Of a DNA stretch of 64,000 bases, positions 16,412 through 24,492 are shown in pieces. The notes under the pieces are model-generated. The model did not search any database and was not told the origin of the DNA. It saw nothing but the letters and a program-made list of their open reading frames with translations. The position numbers and the translations under genes are program-made. The stretch is from the NCBI RefSeq assembly GCF_002283365.1, contig NZ_MQWD01000001.1, forward strand, positions 3,195,749 to 3,259,748, given 5' to 3'. Each line of letters begins with the position of its first letter. Positions within the stretch are counted from its first letter, which is position 1. This stretch comes from Rubrivirga marina (GTDB taxonomy: Bacteria > Bacteroidota > Rhodothermia > Rhodothermales > Rubricoccaceae).

Positions 16412-17317
16412 ATGCCCGACACCGTTTCCCTCGGCCTCGTCCAGATGGCGATGTCGACCGACCGCGACGCCAACCTCGCCCGAGCGAAGGAGCTGGTCCG
16501 CGAGTGCGCCGCCGAAGGCGCGCAGGTCGTCTGCCTGCCCGAGTTGTTCCTCTCGCCGTACTTCTGCAAGACGGAGAGCACGGAGCCGTTCGGCTGGGCC
16601 GAGCCGATCCCCGGCCCGACGACGGAGGCGCTGGAGCCCCTGGCGAAGGAGCTCGACGTCGTGATCGTGGCGTCCCTGTTCGAGAAGCGCGCCCGGGGCC
16701 TCTACCACAACACGGCGGCCGTCATCGACGGGCCGCACGGGTATGCGGGCAAGTACCGGAAGATGCACATCCCGGACGACCCGCTCTACTACGAGAAGTA
16801 CTACTTCGCGCCCGGCGACCTCGGGTTCAAGTCGTGGCGGACGACGCGCGGCGACCTCGGCGTGCTCGTCTGCTGGGACCAGTGGTACCCCGAGGCGGCC
16901 CGGGCCACGGCGCTCCAGGGCGCCGACGTCCTGTTCTACCCGACGGCCATCGGCTGGCACCCGAGCGAGAAGGACTCGCACGGGGACGCGCAGCGCGAGG
17001 CGTGGATCACCATCCAGCGGTCGCACGCCGTCGCCAACGGCGTCTACGTCGTCGCCGTCAACCGGACCGGGTTCGAGCCGGTGACGCTCGACGACCCCGA
17101 CGCCGAGCGCGAGGGGCGCGGCATCCAGTTCTGGGGCTCGTCGTTCATCGTCGGGCCCGACGGCCAGATCCTCAGCCAGCTCGGCGAGGAGGACGAGGGC
17201 GTGCTCGTGGTCGAGGCCGACCTCGGCGCCATCGACGAGCAGCGCCACGGGTGGCCGTTCCTCCGGGACCGCCGTGTGGACGCCTACGGCGACATCGGCC
17301 AGCGCTACGGGAGCTGA
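16412..17317 (+). CDS. aguB: N-carbamoylputrescine amidase
   Basis: A 301-aa nitrilase-superfamily amidase that hydrolyses N-carbamoylputrescine to putrescine, ammonia and CO2. The Glu-Lys-Cys catalytic triad is E44 (CLPELF), K117 (YRKMHIPDD) and C154 (VCWDQWYPE), and FFCKTE-like and DPLYYEKYYF segments are typical of AguB. It begins 60 bp after speA. The stop TGA shares its A with the ATG of aguA (17317), so the two are translationally coupled. Confidence 0.95.
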   Translation: MPDTVSLGLVQMAMSTDRDANLARAKELVRECAAEGAQVVCLPELFLSPYFCKTESTEPFGWAEPIPGPTTEALEPLAKELDVVIVASLFEKRARGLYHNTAAVIDGPHGYAGKYRKMHIPDDPLYYEKYYFAPGDLGFKSWRTTRGDLGVLVCWDQWYPEAARATALQGADVLFYPTAIGWHPSEKDSHGDAQREAWITIQRSHAVANGVYVVAVNRTGFEPVTLDDPDAEREGRGIQFWGSSFIVGPDGQILSQLGEEDEGVLVVEADLGAIDEQRHGWPFLRDRRVDAYGDIGQRYGS

Positions 17318-18396
17318 TGGCCGAGCGCACCCCGACGCTGGGCTCGCCGGCCGCCCGCGGCTTCCGCCGCCGCGCCGAGTGGGAGCCCCACGACTGCACG
17401 TGGCTCGTGTGGCCCCACTGCGAGGACACGTGGCCGGGCTACGTCCTCGACGAGCGCGTCGCGCCGTCGTACGTGGCCATGGTCGACGCCCTCCGCCTCG
17501 GCGAGACCGTGCGCGTGATCGTGCAGAGCGAGGACCACGCCGAGGAAGTCCGCCAGCGGCTGGCGGCGTCGGGCATCGCGGCGGTCCGCGAGTCGCCCGA
17601 GGCGGACGCGGCCGTGCGGCTCCACGTCTGGCCGACCGACGACGAGTGGATCCGCGACTTCGGCGCGCTCGTCGTGCGGAACGCGGCCGGCGACCGGCTC
17701 GCGACCGACTGGGTCTTCAACGCCTGGGGCGGGAAGTACGACCGGACGGAGCAGAACAACACGGTGCCGGTGCTCATGGCGGAGGCGCACTGCCTCGAAC
17801 GGGAGCCGTACGACGTGGTGCTCGAAGGTGGGTCCGTCGACGTCAACGGCGCCGGGCTGGCGCTGACGACAGAGAGCTGCCTCCTCAACCCGAACCGGAA
17901 CCCGGAGTTGAGCCGTGACGAGGTCGAGCAGTTGCTCCTCAACGGCCTGGGCATCCAGGAAACCATCTGGCTCGGCGACGGCATCGCCGGCGACGACACG
18001 GACGGCCACGTCGACGACTTCGCCCGGTTCGTCGGCGAGCGGACCGTCGTGGTGGCGCAGGAGCCGGATGCGGGCGACGTCAACCACGAGCCGCTGGAGG
18101 AGGCCGTCGGCCGGCTCCGCGCCTGGCGCGGGCGCGATGGCCGCGGCCTCGAGGTGGTCGAGCTCCCAATGCCGCCCGCGCTCTTCGAAGGCGACGAGCG
18201 GCTGCCGGCGAGCTACGCCAACTTCCTGATCGCCAACGCCGCCGTGCTGATGCCGTCGTTCGACGTCCCGCAGGACGACGCGGCGGCGGCCGTCCTGGAG
18301 CGCGTGACCGGCCGGCCCGTCGCGCGGATCCCGGCGCGGGCGCTCGTCTGGGGCCTCGGCGCGTGCCACTGCCTCAGCCAGGACGTGCCCGCGTAG
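17317..18396 (+). CDS. aguA: Agmatine deiminase
   Basis: A 359-aa guanidino-group-modifying enzyme that turns agmatine into N-carbamoylputrescine, the step between SpeA and AguB. It starts with the conserved EWEPHDCTWLVWPH block and has WPTDDEWIRDFGA, EGGSVDVNG and DDTDGHVDDFARF. The nucleophilic cysteine is C352 in CHCLSQ at the C-terminus. ATG 17317 overlaps the aguB stop by one base, which fixes the start. The three-gene order speA-aguB-aguA completes putrescine synthesis without ornithine. Confidence 0.96.
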   Translation: MAERTPTLGSPAARGFRRRAEWEPHDCTWLVWPHCEDTWPGYVLDERVAPSYVAMVDALRLGETVRVIVQSEDHAEEVRQRLAASGIAAVRESPEADAAVRLHVWPTDDEWIRDFGALVVRNAAGDRLATDWVFNAWGGKYDRTEQNNTVPVLMAEAHCLEREPYDVVLEGGSVDVNGAGLALTTESCLLNPNRNPELSRDEVEQLLLNGLGIQETIWLGDGIAGDDTDGHVDDFARFVGERTVVVAQEPDAGDVNHEPLEEAVGRLRAWRGRDGRGLEVVELPMPPALFEGDERLPASYANFLIANAAVLMPSFDVPQDDAAAAVLERVTGRPVARIPARALVWGLGACHCLSQDVPA

Positions 18397-18479
18397 TCCG
18401 GGCCGCGGCGTGACGGACCGCCGTCACTGCCGGGCACGACGTTGCCCGGCTGGCGTACGACCGCCCCCGCCTCGACGAC

Positions 18480-20339
18480 ATGACCGACGCCCTCGCCGAC
18501 AAGCTCGCCCACCTCCCGACCCAGCCCGGCGTCTACCAGCACAAGGACGCCGACGGGACGGTCATCTACGTCGGGAAGGCCAAGAACCTCCGCAGCCGCG
18601 TCCGGAGCTACTTCCAGGAGGGCCGCCCGCGCGAGGCCAAGACGGAGGCGCTCGTCAAGAAGATCGCCGACGTCGAGGTCATCGTGACCGACACCGAGGC
18701 GGAGTCGCTCCTCCTCGAGGACAACCTCATCAAGCGGCTCAAGCCCCGCTACAACGTCCTGCTGAAGGACGACAAGAGCTACCCCTTCATCTGCGTCAAG
18801 AACGAGCGGTTCCCTCGCGTCTTCCCCACCCGGAAGGTGCGGAAGGACGGCTCGCTCTACTTCGGCCCGTACACGGACGCGAAGGCCATGAAGCTGGTGC
18901 TCAAGACGATCAAGGACCTGTTCAAGCTGCGGTCGTGCTCGCTCAACCTCAACCCGGCGGCCATCGAGGCGGGCAAGTACCAGCCCTGCCTCGACTACCA
19001 CATCCAGCGGTGCGCCGCGCCGTGCGTCGGGTACGAGACCGAGGCGCACTACAACGGCACCATCGAGCAGATCAAGACGCTCCTCAACGGCAAGACGCGC
19101 GAGCTCACGGACCTCTTGAAGGACGAGATGCAGCGGCTCGCGGCCGAGAAGAAGTTCGAGGAGGCCGCCGAGTACCGCGACCGGCTCCGCGCGATCGAGA
19201 CGTACGCCCAGAAGCAGAAGGTCGTGACCGACCCCGAGGTCGACCGCGACCTGTTCGCGCTCGCCCTCGACCGCGAGGCCGACGCCGGCGTGGGCGTCCT
19301 GTTCAAGGTCCGCGAGGGCAAGATCATCGGGCGGACCCACAAGATCCTCCGCGGCATCGAGGGCGTCGAGGACGGCGAGCTCCTCCAGCGGACCGTCGAG
19401 GCCTACTACGCCAACGCCCAGTTCTATCCCAACGAGGTGTACCTCGCGAGCGAGCTGGCAGAGCCGTCGGCCGTCGAGGAGCTGCTGCGCGACAAGAAGG
19501 GCCGGAAGGTCGAGGTCCGCACGCCCCAGCGCGGCGAGAAGGTGGACCTGATGAACATGGTCGAGGCCAACGCGAGGCTCCTTCTCAGCGAGTGGAAGCT
19601 GCAGCAGGAGAAGCGCGAGGAGGACCGGATCCCGCGGAGCGTGCTCAGCCTCCAACGCGACCTCCGCCTCAAGAACCCGCCCCGGCGGATCGAGTGCTTC
19701 GACATCTCCCACCTCGGCGGGACCGGGACCGTGGCCAGCTGCGTCGTCTTCCAGGACGGCCGCCCGCGCAAGAGTGACTACCGGACCTACAAGATCCGGA
19801 CGGTCGAGAGCGGCAAGCCGGACGACTTCCAGTCGATGCGCGAGGTCGTCGAGCGGCGCTACGCGCGGCTGCTCGAGGAGAACGGGCCGTGGCCGGACCT
19901 CGTGATCATCGACGGCGGGAAGGGCCAGCTCTCGTCGGCCGTCGAGTCGCTGCGGCGGGTGGACGTGTACGGCAAGTTCCCGGTCGTCGGGCTGGCGAAG
20001 CGGCTCGAGGAGGTGTTCGTCCCCGGCGAGAGTGGGTCGACGATGATCCCGCGAACGTCGTCGTCGCTCCGCCTGATCCAGCGTGTCCGCGACGAGGCCC
20101 ACCGGTTCGCCGTTACGGCCCAGCGGAAGCAGCGGCGGATCAAGGACCTCCGGAGCGAGCTCCTCGACATCCCGGGCGTCGGGGCGAAGACGGCCAAGAA
20201 GCTCCTCACGCAGCTCGGCAGCGTGAAGGCGGTGAAGGCGGCGAGCGAGGACGAGATCGCCGCGGTCACGGGACCCGCGGTCGCGCGCGCCATCCGCCAG
20301 CACTACGACACGCCAGACGAAAAGCCCGAGGCGGACTGA
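18480..20339 (+). CDS. uvrC: Excinuclease ABC subunit C
   Basis: A 619-aa UvrC, which makes both incisions in nucleotide excision repair. Domains in order: GIY-YIG endonuclease at the N-terminus (QPGVYQHKDADGTVIYVGKA, residues about 15-95), a Cys-rich segment (CLDYHIQRCAAPCVG), the UVR helix hairpin (AAEKKFEEAAEYRDRL, about 220), the RNase H-like 3'/5' nuclease (ECFDISHLGGT, IIDGGKGQL) and a C-terminal helix-hairpin-helix (LLDIPGVGAKTAKKLL). The start ATG 18480 is at the usual place. The last codons (PEAD) form one arm of a hairpin across the stop. Confidence 0.97.
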   Translation: MTDALADKLAHLPTQPGVYQHKDADGTVIYVGKAKNLRSRVRSYFQEGRPREAKTEALVKKIADVEVIVTDTEAESLLLEDNLIKRLKPRYNVLLKDDKSYPFICVKNERFPRVFPTRKVRKDGSLYFGPYTDAKAMKLVLKTIKDLFKLRSCSLNLNPAAIEAGKYQPCLDYHIQRCAAPCVGYETEAHYNGTIEQIKTLLNGKTRELTDLLKDEMQRLAAEKKFEEAAEYRDRLRAIETYAQKQKVVTDPEVDRDLFALALDREADAGVGVLFKVREGKIIGRTHKILRGIEGVEDGELLQRTVEAYYANAQFYPNEVYLASELAEPSAVEELLRDKKGRKVEVRTPQRGEKVDLMNMVEANARLLLSEWKLQQEKREEDRIPRSVLSLQRDLRLKNPPRRIECFDISHLGGTGTVASCVVFQDGRPRKSDYRTYKIRTVESGKPDDFQSMREVVERRYARLLEENGPWPDLVIIDGGKGQLSSAVESLRRVDVYGKFPVVGLAKRLEEVFVPGESGSTMIPRTSSSLRLIQRVRDEAHRFAVTAQRKQRRIKDLRSELLDIPGVGAKTAKKLLTQLGSVKAVKAASEDEIAAVTGPAVARAIRQHYDTPDEKPEAD

Positions 20340-20365
20340 TCCGTCGCCGGATCTCCCCGCCTCGG
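20326..20365 (+). terminator. Hairpin across the uvrC stop codon
   Basis: CCGAGGCGG (20326-20334) pairs with CCGCCTCGG (20357-20365), and inside it GATCCG (20338-20343) pairs with CGGATC (20348-20353). The stop TGA sits between the two left arms. It has no T-tract. It is another member of the palindrome family that marks gene ends here. Confidence 0.55.
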
Positions 20366-20461
20366 CGGAACGCTGGGGTCACTCGACGCGGCGACAGAAC
20401 GGTCTCGTTCCGCATCGGCACGGCGTTGAGAGGACGGTGCGACAGACATCCGGTCTTCCCC

Positions 20462-20668
20462 ATGCGCCGCCGCCTGATCGCCGTCTTCGTCGCCCTCGAC
20501 GGGCTCTGTGCCCTGGCCTCGCCCCTGCTGGCGCCGGCCCTCCTGCCGAGCCCCCAGCCAGAGTCGACGTACGTGGAGATCGCCGGGATGTGCGTCGAGG
20601 AAGCACCGGACCTCGGCGCCGGCCTGGGGGGCCGACTCGTCGACATGTCGTTCTGCGCGGGGGCGTAG
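20462..20668 (+). CDS. Small secreted peptide, hypothetical
   Basis: A 68-aa ORF. Residues 1-28 (MRRRLIAVFVALDGLCALAS plus a Leu/Pro tail) look like a signal peptide. The mature part is about 40 residues with two cysteines (GMCVEEAPDL and DMSFCAGA), which could form one disulfide. I do not recognise it. Support that it is real comes from a strong rho-independent terminator 24 bp after the stop. It sits alone between uvrC and spmA on the same strand. Confidence 0.5.
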   Translation: MRRRLIAVFVALDGLCALASPLLAPALLPSPQPESTYVEIAGMCVEEAPDLGAGLGGRLVDMSFCAGA

Positions 20669-20691
20669 ACCGACAGAGTTCGCACCGGGAG

Positions 20692-20736
20692 CGCCCCGGG
20701 CCGCTTGTGGTGGGCGGCCCGGGGCGTTCTTCTTTT
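20692..20736 (+). terminator. Strong rho-independent terminator after the small secreted peptide
   Basis: The arms CGCCCCGGGCCGC (20692-20704) and GCGGCCCGGGGCG (20714-20726) form a perfect 13-bp stem with a 9-nt loop, followed by TTCTTCTTTT. It ends the small-ORF transcript just before the spmA promoter region. Confidence 0.88.
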
Positions 20737-20789
20737 GGTTGCGCTCGTCGGGGGAGGCGGCGACCTTGCCGGCCCCTCTCCCGCCCTTC

Positions 20790-21800
20790 ATGCTCAACTA
20801 CATCTGGGCCGGCCTCATCATCATCAGCCTCGTGTTCGCGCTGGCCGCCGACACGCGCGACCTGCTGCAGGACACGTACCGGAACGACGCGCCGCTGCCG
20901 GTCCGCGTCGAGTTCGACCGGCCGTACGACGCCGAGGCCCCCCGCCAGCCCGCGCGCCTCGTCATCGACTCGACGGCGTTCCAGGCGTTCTACGGGCTCG
21001 ACGAGGGGGCGCCGGAGGCCAGCTACGAGGCGCGCGTCCGCCGGACGGAAAGCGGAGGGCTTGAGCTCGTCCTCGCCGACGCCGAGGCCGCGCTGCCCGC
21101 ACCGCTCGACGCGATCCGGGACGCGACGAACCCCGGCGAGGGCATCCTCCAGGGCGAGCTCGTCGGGCTCCGGCTCGCGCCAGACGGGGCGGCGGCCACC
21201 GGCGGACTCCGCTTCCTGCCGGTCCGGTTCGTCAAGCTCGGCGCCATCACGGCGGCGGCCATCGAGTTCGCCGAGGTCGCCGTGACCATCGCCATCGGCC
21301 TGATCGGGGTGCTGGTCCTGTTCCTCGGGCTGAGCCGGATCGCCGAGGATGCCGGCATCATCCACGCGCTCGTGAAGCTGGTCCGGCCCGTGCTCGGGCC
21401 CCTCTTCCCCGAGATCCCCAAGGACCACCCGGCCATGGGGATGATCGCGCTCAACATGGCCGCGAACATGTTCGGGTTGGGGAATGCCGCGACGCCGTTC
21501 GGCATCAAGGCCATGGAGGAGATGCAGGAGCTGAACCAGACCCCGGACACGGCGACCAACTCGATGGCCATGTTCCTGGCGATCAACACGGCGAGCGTCC
21601 AGCTCATCCCGCCGGTCACGCTCATCGCCATCATCGGGCTCGAGACGAACAACGTCTACTTCCCGATCCTCTTCACGACGGCCGGCTCCCTCGCGATTGC
21701 CATCGTCGCGACGAAGCTGCTGCAGCGGCTCCCGCGCTACCGCGCGACCGACCCCGCCCGCCTCGACGCCGACGCGGCCCCCACCCCCGACGCCGCCTGA
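20790..21800 (+). CDS. SpmA-like nucleoside-recognition (Gate) membrane protein with large insert
   Basis: A 336-aa membrane protein related to spore maturation protein A. It starts with a helix (MLNYIWAGLIIISLVFALAAD), then has about 120 soluble residues (about 25-145), then the Gate-domain helices with IPKDHPAMGMIALNMAANMFGLGNAATPFG in two blocks. Bacillus SpmA is about 200 aa and lacks that insert. Non-spore-formers also carry this pair, and its role there is unknown; transport of a small solute or envelope dehydration-type functions have been suggested. It is followed after 3 bp by the SpmB-like gene. A CCTTGCCGG box lies about 25 nt before the ATG. Confidence 0.88.
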   Translation: MLNYIWAGLIIISLVFALAADTRDLLQDTYRNDAPLPVRVEFDRPYDAEAPRQPARLVIDSTAFQAFYGLDEGAPEASYEARVRRTESGGLELVLADAEAALPAPLDAIRDATNPGEGILQGELVGLRLAPDGAAATGGLRFLPVRFVKLGAITAAAIEFAEVAVTIAIGLIGVLVLFLGLSRIAEDAGIIHALVKLVRPVLGPLFPEIPKDHPAMGMIALNMAANMFGLGNAATPFGIKAMEEMQELNQTPDTATNSMAMFLAINTASVQLIPPVTLIAIIGLETNNVYFPILFTTAGSLAIAIVATKLLQRLPRYRATDPARLDADAAPTPDAA

Positions 21801-21803
21801 CCC

Positions 21804-22349
21804 ATGGACGTCTTCCGCGAGTTCATCAGCGCCGCCTCCGTCTTCGTGCTCCCGGCGATGATCGTCGGGATCCCACTCTACGGGCTGTTCAAAAAGGTCC
21901 CCGTCTACGAGTCGTTCGTCGAGGGCGGCAAGGAGGGGTTCGGCCTCGCCGTCCGCATCATCCCGTACCTCGTGGCCATCCTGTTCGCGATCGGGATGTT
22001 CCGGGCGTCCGGCGCGATGGAGGCCCTCTCCAGCTTCTTGAGCCCCGTGCTCGCGCTCATCGGGATGCCGGCCGAGGTCTTGCCGATGGCCATCGTCCGC
22101 CCGCTGACGGGCTCGGGCTCGGTCGCCATCGTGGCCGACCTCGCGGCCCGCTTCGGCGAGTCGTCGATGATCACCCGGATGGCCTCGACCATGTTCGGCT
22201 CGACGGAGACGACGTTCTACGTGATCGCCGTCTACTTCGGGGCCGTCAACGTGAGCAAGACGCGCCACGCGCTCCCCGCCGGCCTCATCGCCGACGTGGC
22301 GGCCATGCTGCTGGCGGTCTGGATGTGCCTCCTCTTCTTCGGCGGCTGA
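21804..22349 (+). CDS. SpmB-like nucleoside-recognition (Gate) membrane protein
   Basis: A 181-aa membrane protein that partners SpmA. About five helices are visible, with the family blocks GIPLYGLFKKVPVYESFVEG, EVLPMAIVRPLTGSGSVAIV and MASTMFGSTETTFYVIAVYF. The length equals Bacillus SpmB (about 178 aa). It begins 3 bp after the SpmA stop, so the two are clearly an operon. The convergent M14-like gene ends 3 bp away without any recognisable terminator between. Confidence 0.92.
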   Translation: MDVFREFISAASVFVLPAMIVGIPLYGLFKKVPVYESFVEGGKEGFGLAVRIIPYLVAILFAIGMFRASGAMEALSSFLSPVLALIGMPAEVLPMAIVRPLTGSGSVAIVADLAARFGESSMITRMASTMFGSTETTFYVIAVYFGAVNVSKTRHALPAGLIADVAAMLLAVWMCLLFFGG

Positions 22350-22352
22350 CGC

Positions 22353-23438
22353 TCACGCGACGACGCCCCGGATCGCCAACTCCAGCGTCGCGAGGTGGAC
22401 GCGGACGGCGTCCGCCAACGGCACGCAGCGGAGGCCGAGGTCGTCCACGAGCGGCCCGAGGTCGGCGCCCTCGGCGGCGGCCTCGACGAGGGCGGGCGTC
22501 CGCTCTCTCCACGTGTGAAGGAGGGCGGGCACGCCGGGCTCGTGCTCGTAGTCGGCGGCGAGTTGGAAGAGCGGGAGCTCGGTGACGATGCGGAGCGGGT
22601 CGCCGCCGGCCTCGGCGGCCTGGTCCATCGACGCGTTGTGAAACCGCGCCGCCGTCTCCGGATCGCCGGACCGCTCGAAGTGGGCGCGCATCGCGGCGCC
22701 GGACGGCGTCGTCCAGAACCCGGGACCCGCGTAGTCGAAGCCCTTGTCGTCGTCGCGGTCGTGGTCGTGGAGCCGGAGGCCGACGGCTCCGGCCGCCTCG
22801 GCGAGTCCGTGGCGGAGCGCATCGGTCTCGGGCCGGTCGAGCCAGCCCCGCTCAACGAGGAGGAGTGCCCCCTCTGAAAACCCCATGCCGTGTAGGCTCG
22901 CGTGGAGCGCGACGGGACCGTCGCCGAAGAGGAACGCCGTCGCCGCGGCGTTCTCGGGGCGCATCGCGGGATACCCATACTCGACGTCGCGCCCCGGCAA
23001 CTCCCGGCGGCGTCCGCGCAGGAACGCCGCCAGCGTCTCGTGCGGGCGCCCCACGTCCCACGCCTCGATCCACGGCCAATTGCGCGCCTCGCCGTCCGGG
23101 TTGACGTGTGGGACGATGCGGAACGTGACCTCGCCCCAGAGCTCTTCGAGGCCTCCCCCCTCGGCGCCCCAGTCGCGGGCGGCCAGCCCTTCCAATACGA
23201 GCGTCCGCAGCGTCTCCGGGCCCACGGGCTCGTCGGCGTGCGCGCCGGCGACGAGGGTGACGAGTCGCGGGCCGTAGCCGAGCGCGACGCCCGCGATCGG
23301 CCGCCCCTCCTCGCTCTCACCGATCGTCTCGAACGTCGCGAGGTCGGGGTTCTGCTCACAGGCCGACCGGAGGTCGTCGAACACGTCGGCGGACGTGCGG
23401 AAGCGGAGGTCGTCGGTGTCGAGGTCGGCGAGCGTCAT
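22353..23438 (-). CDS. M14-family zinc carboxypeptidase-like protein
   Basis: A 361-aa protein with the M14 zinc site. HADEP (about residue 67) supplies His and Glu of HxxE, and VALHASLHGMG (about residue 175) supplies the second histidine. FRIVPHVNPDGE is the usual conserved strand between them. The candidate catalytic glutamate is C-terminal (around TELPLFQ). No signal peptide is seen, so it probably acts on cytosolic peptides, murein peptides or a poly-gamma-glutamate-like substrate. It is convergent with the SpmB gene and divergent from the HTH-like gene at 23495. Confidence 0.8.
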   Translation of the reverse strand: MTLADLDTDDLRFRTSADVFDDLRSACEQNPDLATFETIGESEEGRPIAGVALGYGPRLVTLVAGAHADEPVGPETLRTLVLEGLAARDWGAEGGGLEELWGEVTFRIVPHVNPDGEARNWPWIEAWDVGRPHETLAAFLRGRRRELPGRDVEYGYPAMRPENAAATAFLFGDGPVALHASLHGMGFSEGALLLVERGWLDRPETDALRHGLAEAAGAVGLRLHDHDRDDDKGFDYAGPGFWTTPSGAAMRAHFERSGDPETAARFHNASMDQAAEAGGDPLRIVTELPLFQLAADYEHEPGVPALLHTWRERTPALVEAAAEGADLGPLVDDLGLRCVPLADAVRVHLATLELAIRGVVA

Positions 23439-23494
23439 GGCGGCTGAACCCGCCGGGGCGGCGTGGGGTTCAGGTCTGCCCTCTCCCCGCTGCC

Positions 23495-23953
23495 ATGTCT
23501 GAGATCCCCCCCGAGGCGGACGCCCCCGCCGAGCCCGAGAGCAAAAAGGACCAGATCGTCGCGCTCTACCTGTCCGGCGTCGAGACCGTCGAGGAGCTCG
23601 CGCTCCTCACGCAGTCGCGCCCGAGCTACGTCGGGACCGTCCTCCAGGAGGCCGGCCTCGGCCCCGGCTACTTCGACCTCTACACGTCGACGTCGCAGCC
23701 GATGAACGTGTACTCGAAGTACTTCGCCGGGGCGCTCGGCTACCGCGACGTCGAGGCCGCCCGGCGGAGCGTCGCCGTCATCGACCGGCGCTACCGGCAG
23801 TTCGAACTGGCCGGCGACCGGGCCGGGCAGCACCACGCGCTGCTGATGGCACTGACGATGTTCGACCGCGCGCGATGGACCGGGAAGGACGCCGAGGCCG
23901 ATCCGTTTCGCCGGTGGCTCGTCGCCCACCTGACCGATCAGGAGGCGGACTGA
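23495..23953 (+). CDS. Hypothetical protein with a helix-turn-helix-like N-terminal segment
   Basis: A 152-aa protein. Residues about 18-55 (KDQIVALYLSGVETVEELAL then QSRPSYVGTVLQEAGL) fit a helix-turn-helix of the resolvase/sigma4 type. The C-terminal half (FAGALGYRDVEAARRSV onward) is helical and contains many arginines. I do not recognise the family. It could bind DNA as a small regulator. Its 3' end overlaps the convergent flavodoxin gene by 16 bp, and a hairpin lies in that overlap. Confidence 0.6.
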   Translation: MSEIPPEADAPAEPESKKDQIVALYLSGVETVEELALLTQSRPSYVGTVLQEAGLGPGYFDLYTSTSQPMNVYSKYFAGALGYRDVEAARRSVAVIDRRYRQFELAGDRAGQHHALLMALTMFDRARWTGKDAEADPFRRWLVAHLTDQEAD

Positions 23954-24423
23954 GCGAACGCCTCCGCGCAGCGGACGGCCCACGCGACGGCGCCGGCCAC
24001 GTCCGCCTCGGTCGGCCCGCCGTCGATGTCGTGGAGGCCCTGCGCCTCGGTCGCGCCGCCCGCGCGCAGGAGGCCGACCAGCTTCTCGGCCGCCGTCTGG
24101 TAGTACGGGTCGTAGTCGCGGTCGCCCAGCCCGCAGACGCCGAACTGGAGTCCCGAGAGGTCCGGCGACACGGCCTCCAGTGACTCCACGAAGTCGACGG
24201 CGTTGTCGGGGAACGTGCCGTCGGACCACGTGCACGTGACCGCGATCAGTTGGTGGTACTCCTCGAGCATCTCGGGGTACGCCTCGGCCATGTCGAGCAG
24301 GTGGACGGCGAACCCGAGCTCGCCGAGGGCCTCAGCCACGGCGTCGGCCACGACCTCCGAGTTGCCGGTCTGCGTGCCGACCAGGATCAGGACGTCGGGC
24401 TGGGCGGCGTGGAGATCGAGCAT
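23938..24423 (-). CDS. Flavodoxin-domain protein
   Basis: A 161-aa FMN-binding flavodoxin. The phosphate loop is LVGTQTGNSEVVADAV (residues about 13-28), followed by TCTWSDGTFPDNAVDF and the ribityl/isoalloxazine loop GVCGLGDRDYDPYY. The WSDGTFPDN block resembles the MioC / sulfite-reductase flavodoxin branch. It is a soluble electron carrier; its partner is unknown. ATG 24423 gives a short N-terminus before the first strand (DVLILVG). A long hairpin sits just upstream of it. Confidence 0.9.
   Translation of the reverse strand: MLDLHAAQPDVLILVGTQTGNSEVVADAVAEALGELGFAVHLLDMAEAYPEMLEEYHQLIAVTCTWSDGTFPDNAVDFVESLEAVSPDLSGLQFGVCGLGDRDYDPYYQTAAEKLVGLLRAGGATEAQGLHDIDGGPTEADVAGAVAWAVRCAEAFAQSAS
23941..23965. 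terminator. Hairpin at the convergent 3' ends (GGAGGCG / CGCCTCC)
   Basis: A 7-bp stem with an 11-nt loop spans the stop of the HTH-like gene (TGA 23951-23953) and the last codons of the flavodoxin gene on the other strand. Its arms are variants of the GAGGCGG palindrome family. Confidence 0.45.
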
Positions 24424-24438
24424 GGCAGGCGATGGGTC

Positions 24439-24482
24439 AAGGGGGATGGGTGAGACGCCTTCGCCCCTCACCCATCCCCCTT
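24439..24482. other. 16-bp perfect inverted repeat between the metalloprotease and flavodoxin genes
   Basis: AAGGGGGATGGGTGAG (24439-24454) is the exact reverse complement of 24467-24482, with a 12-nt spacer. It lies in the 69-bp gap between the stop of the metalloprotease gene and the start of the flavodoxin gene. Transcribed, it would be a very stable stem. It could attenuate read-through or shield an mRNA end; no T-tract follows in the minus direction. Confidence 0.7.
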
Positions 24483-24492
24483 CACTCGTTGC

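Noticed and set aside
14180-17248. 1022-aa open frame on the minus strand opposite speA and aguB
   Set aside because: The plus strand encodes two well-conserved enzymes here. The antisense frame is repetitive Leu/Arg/Val/Asp composition with no domain.
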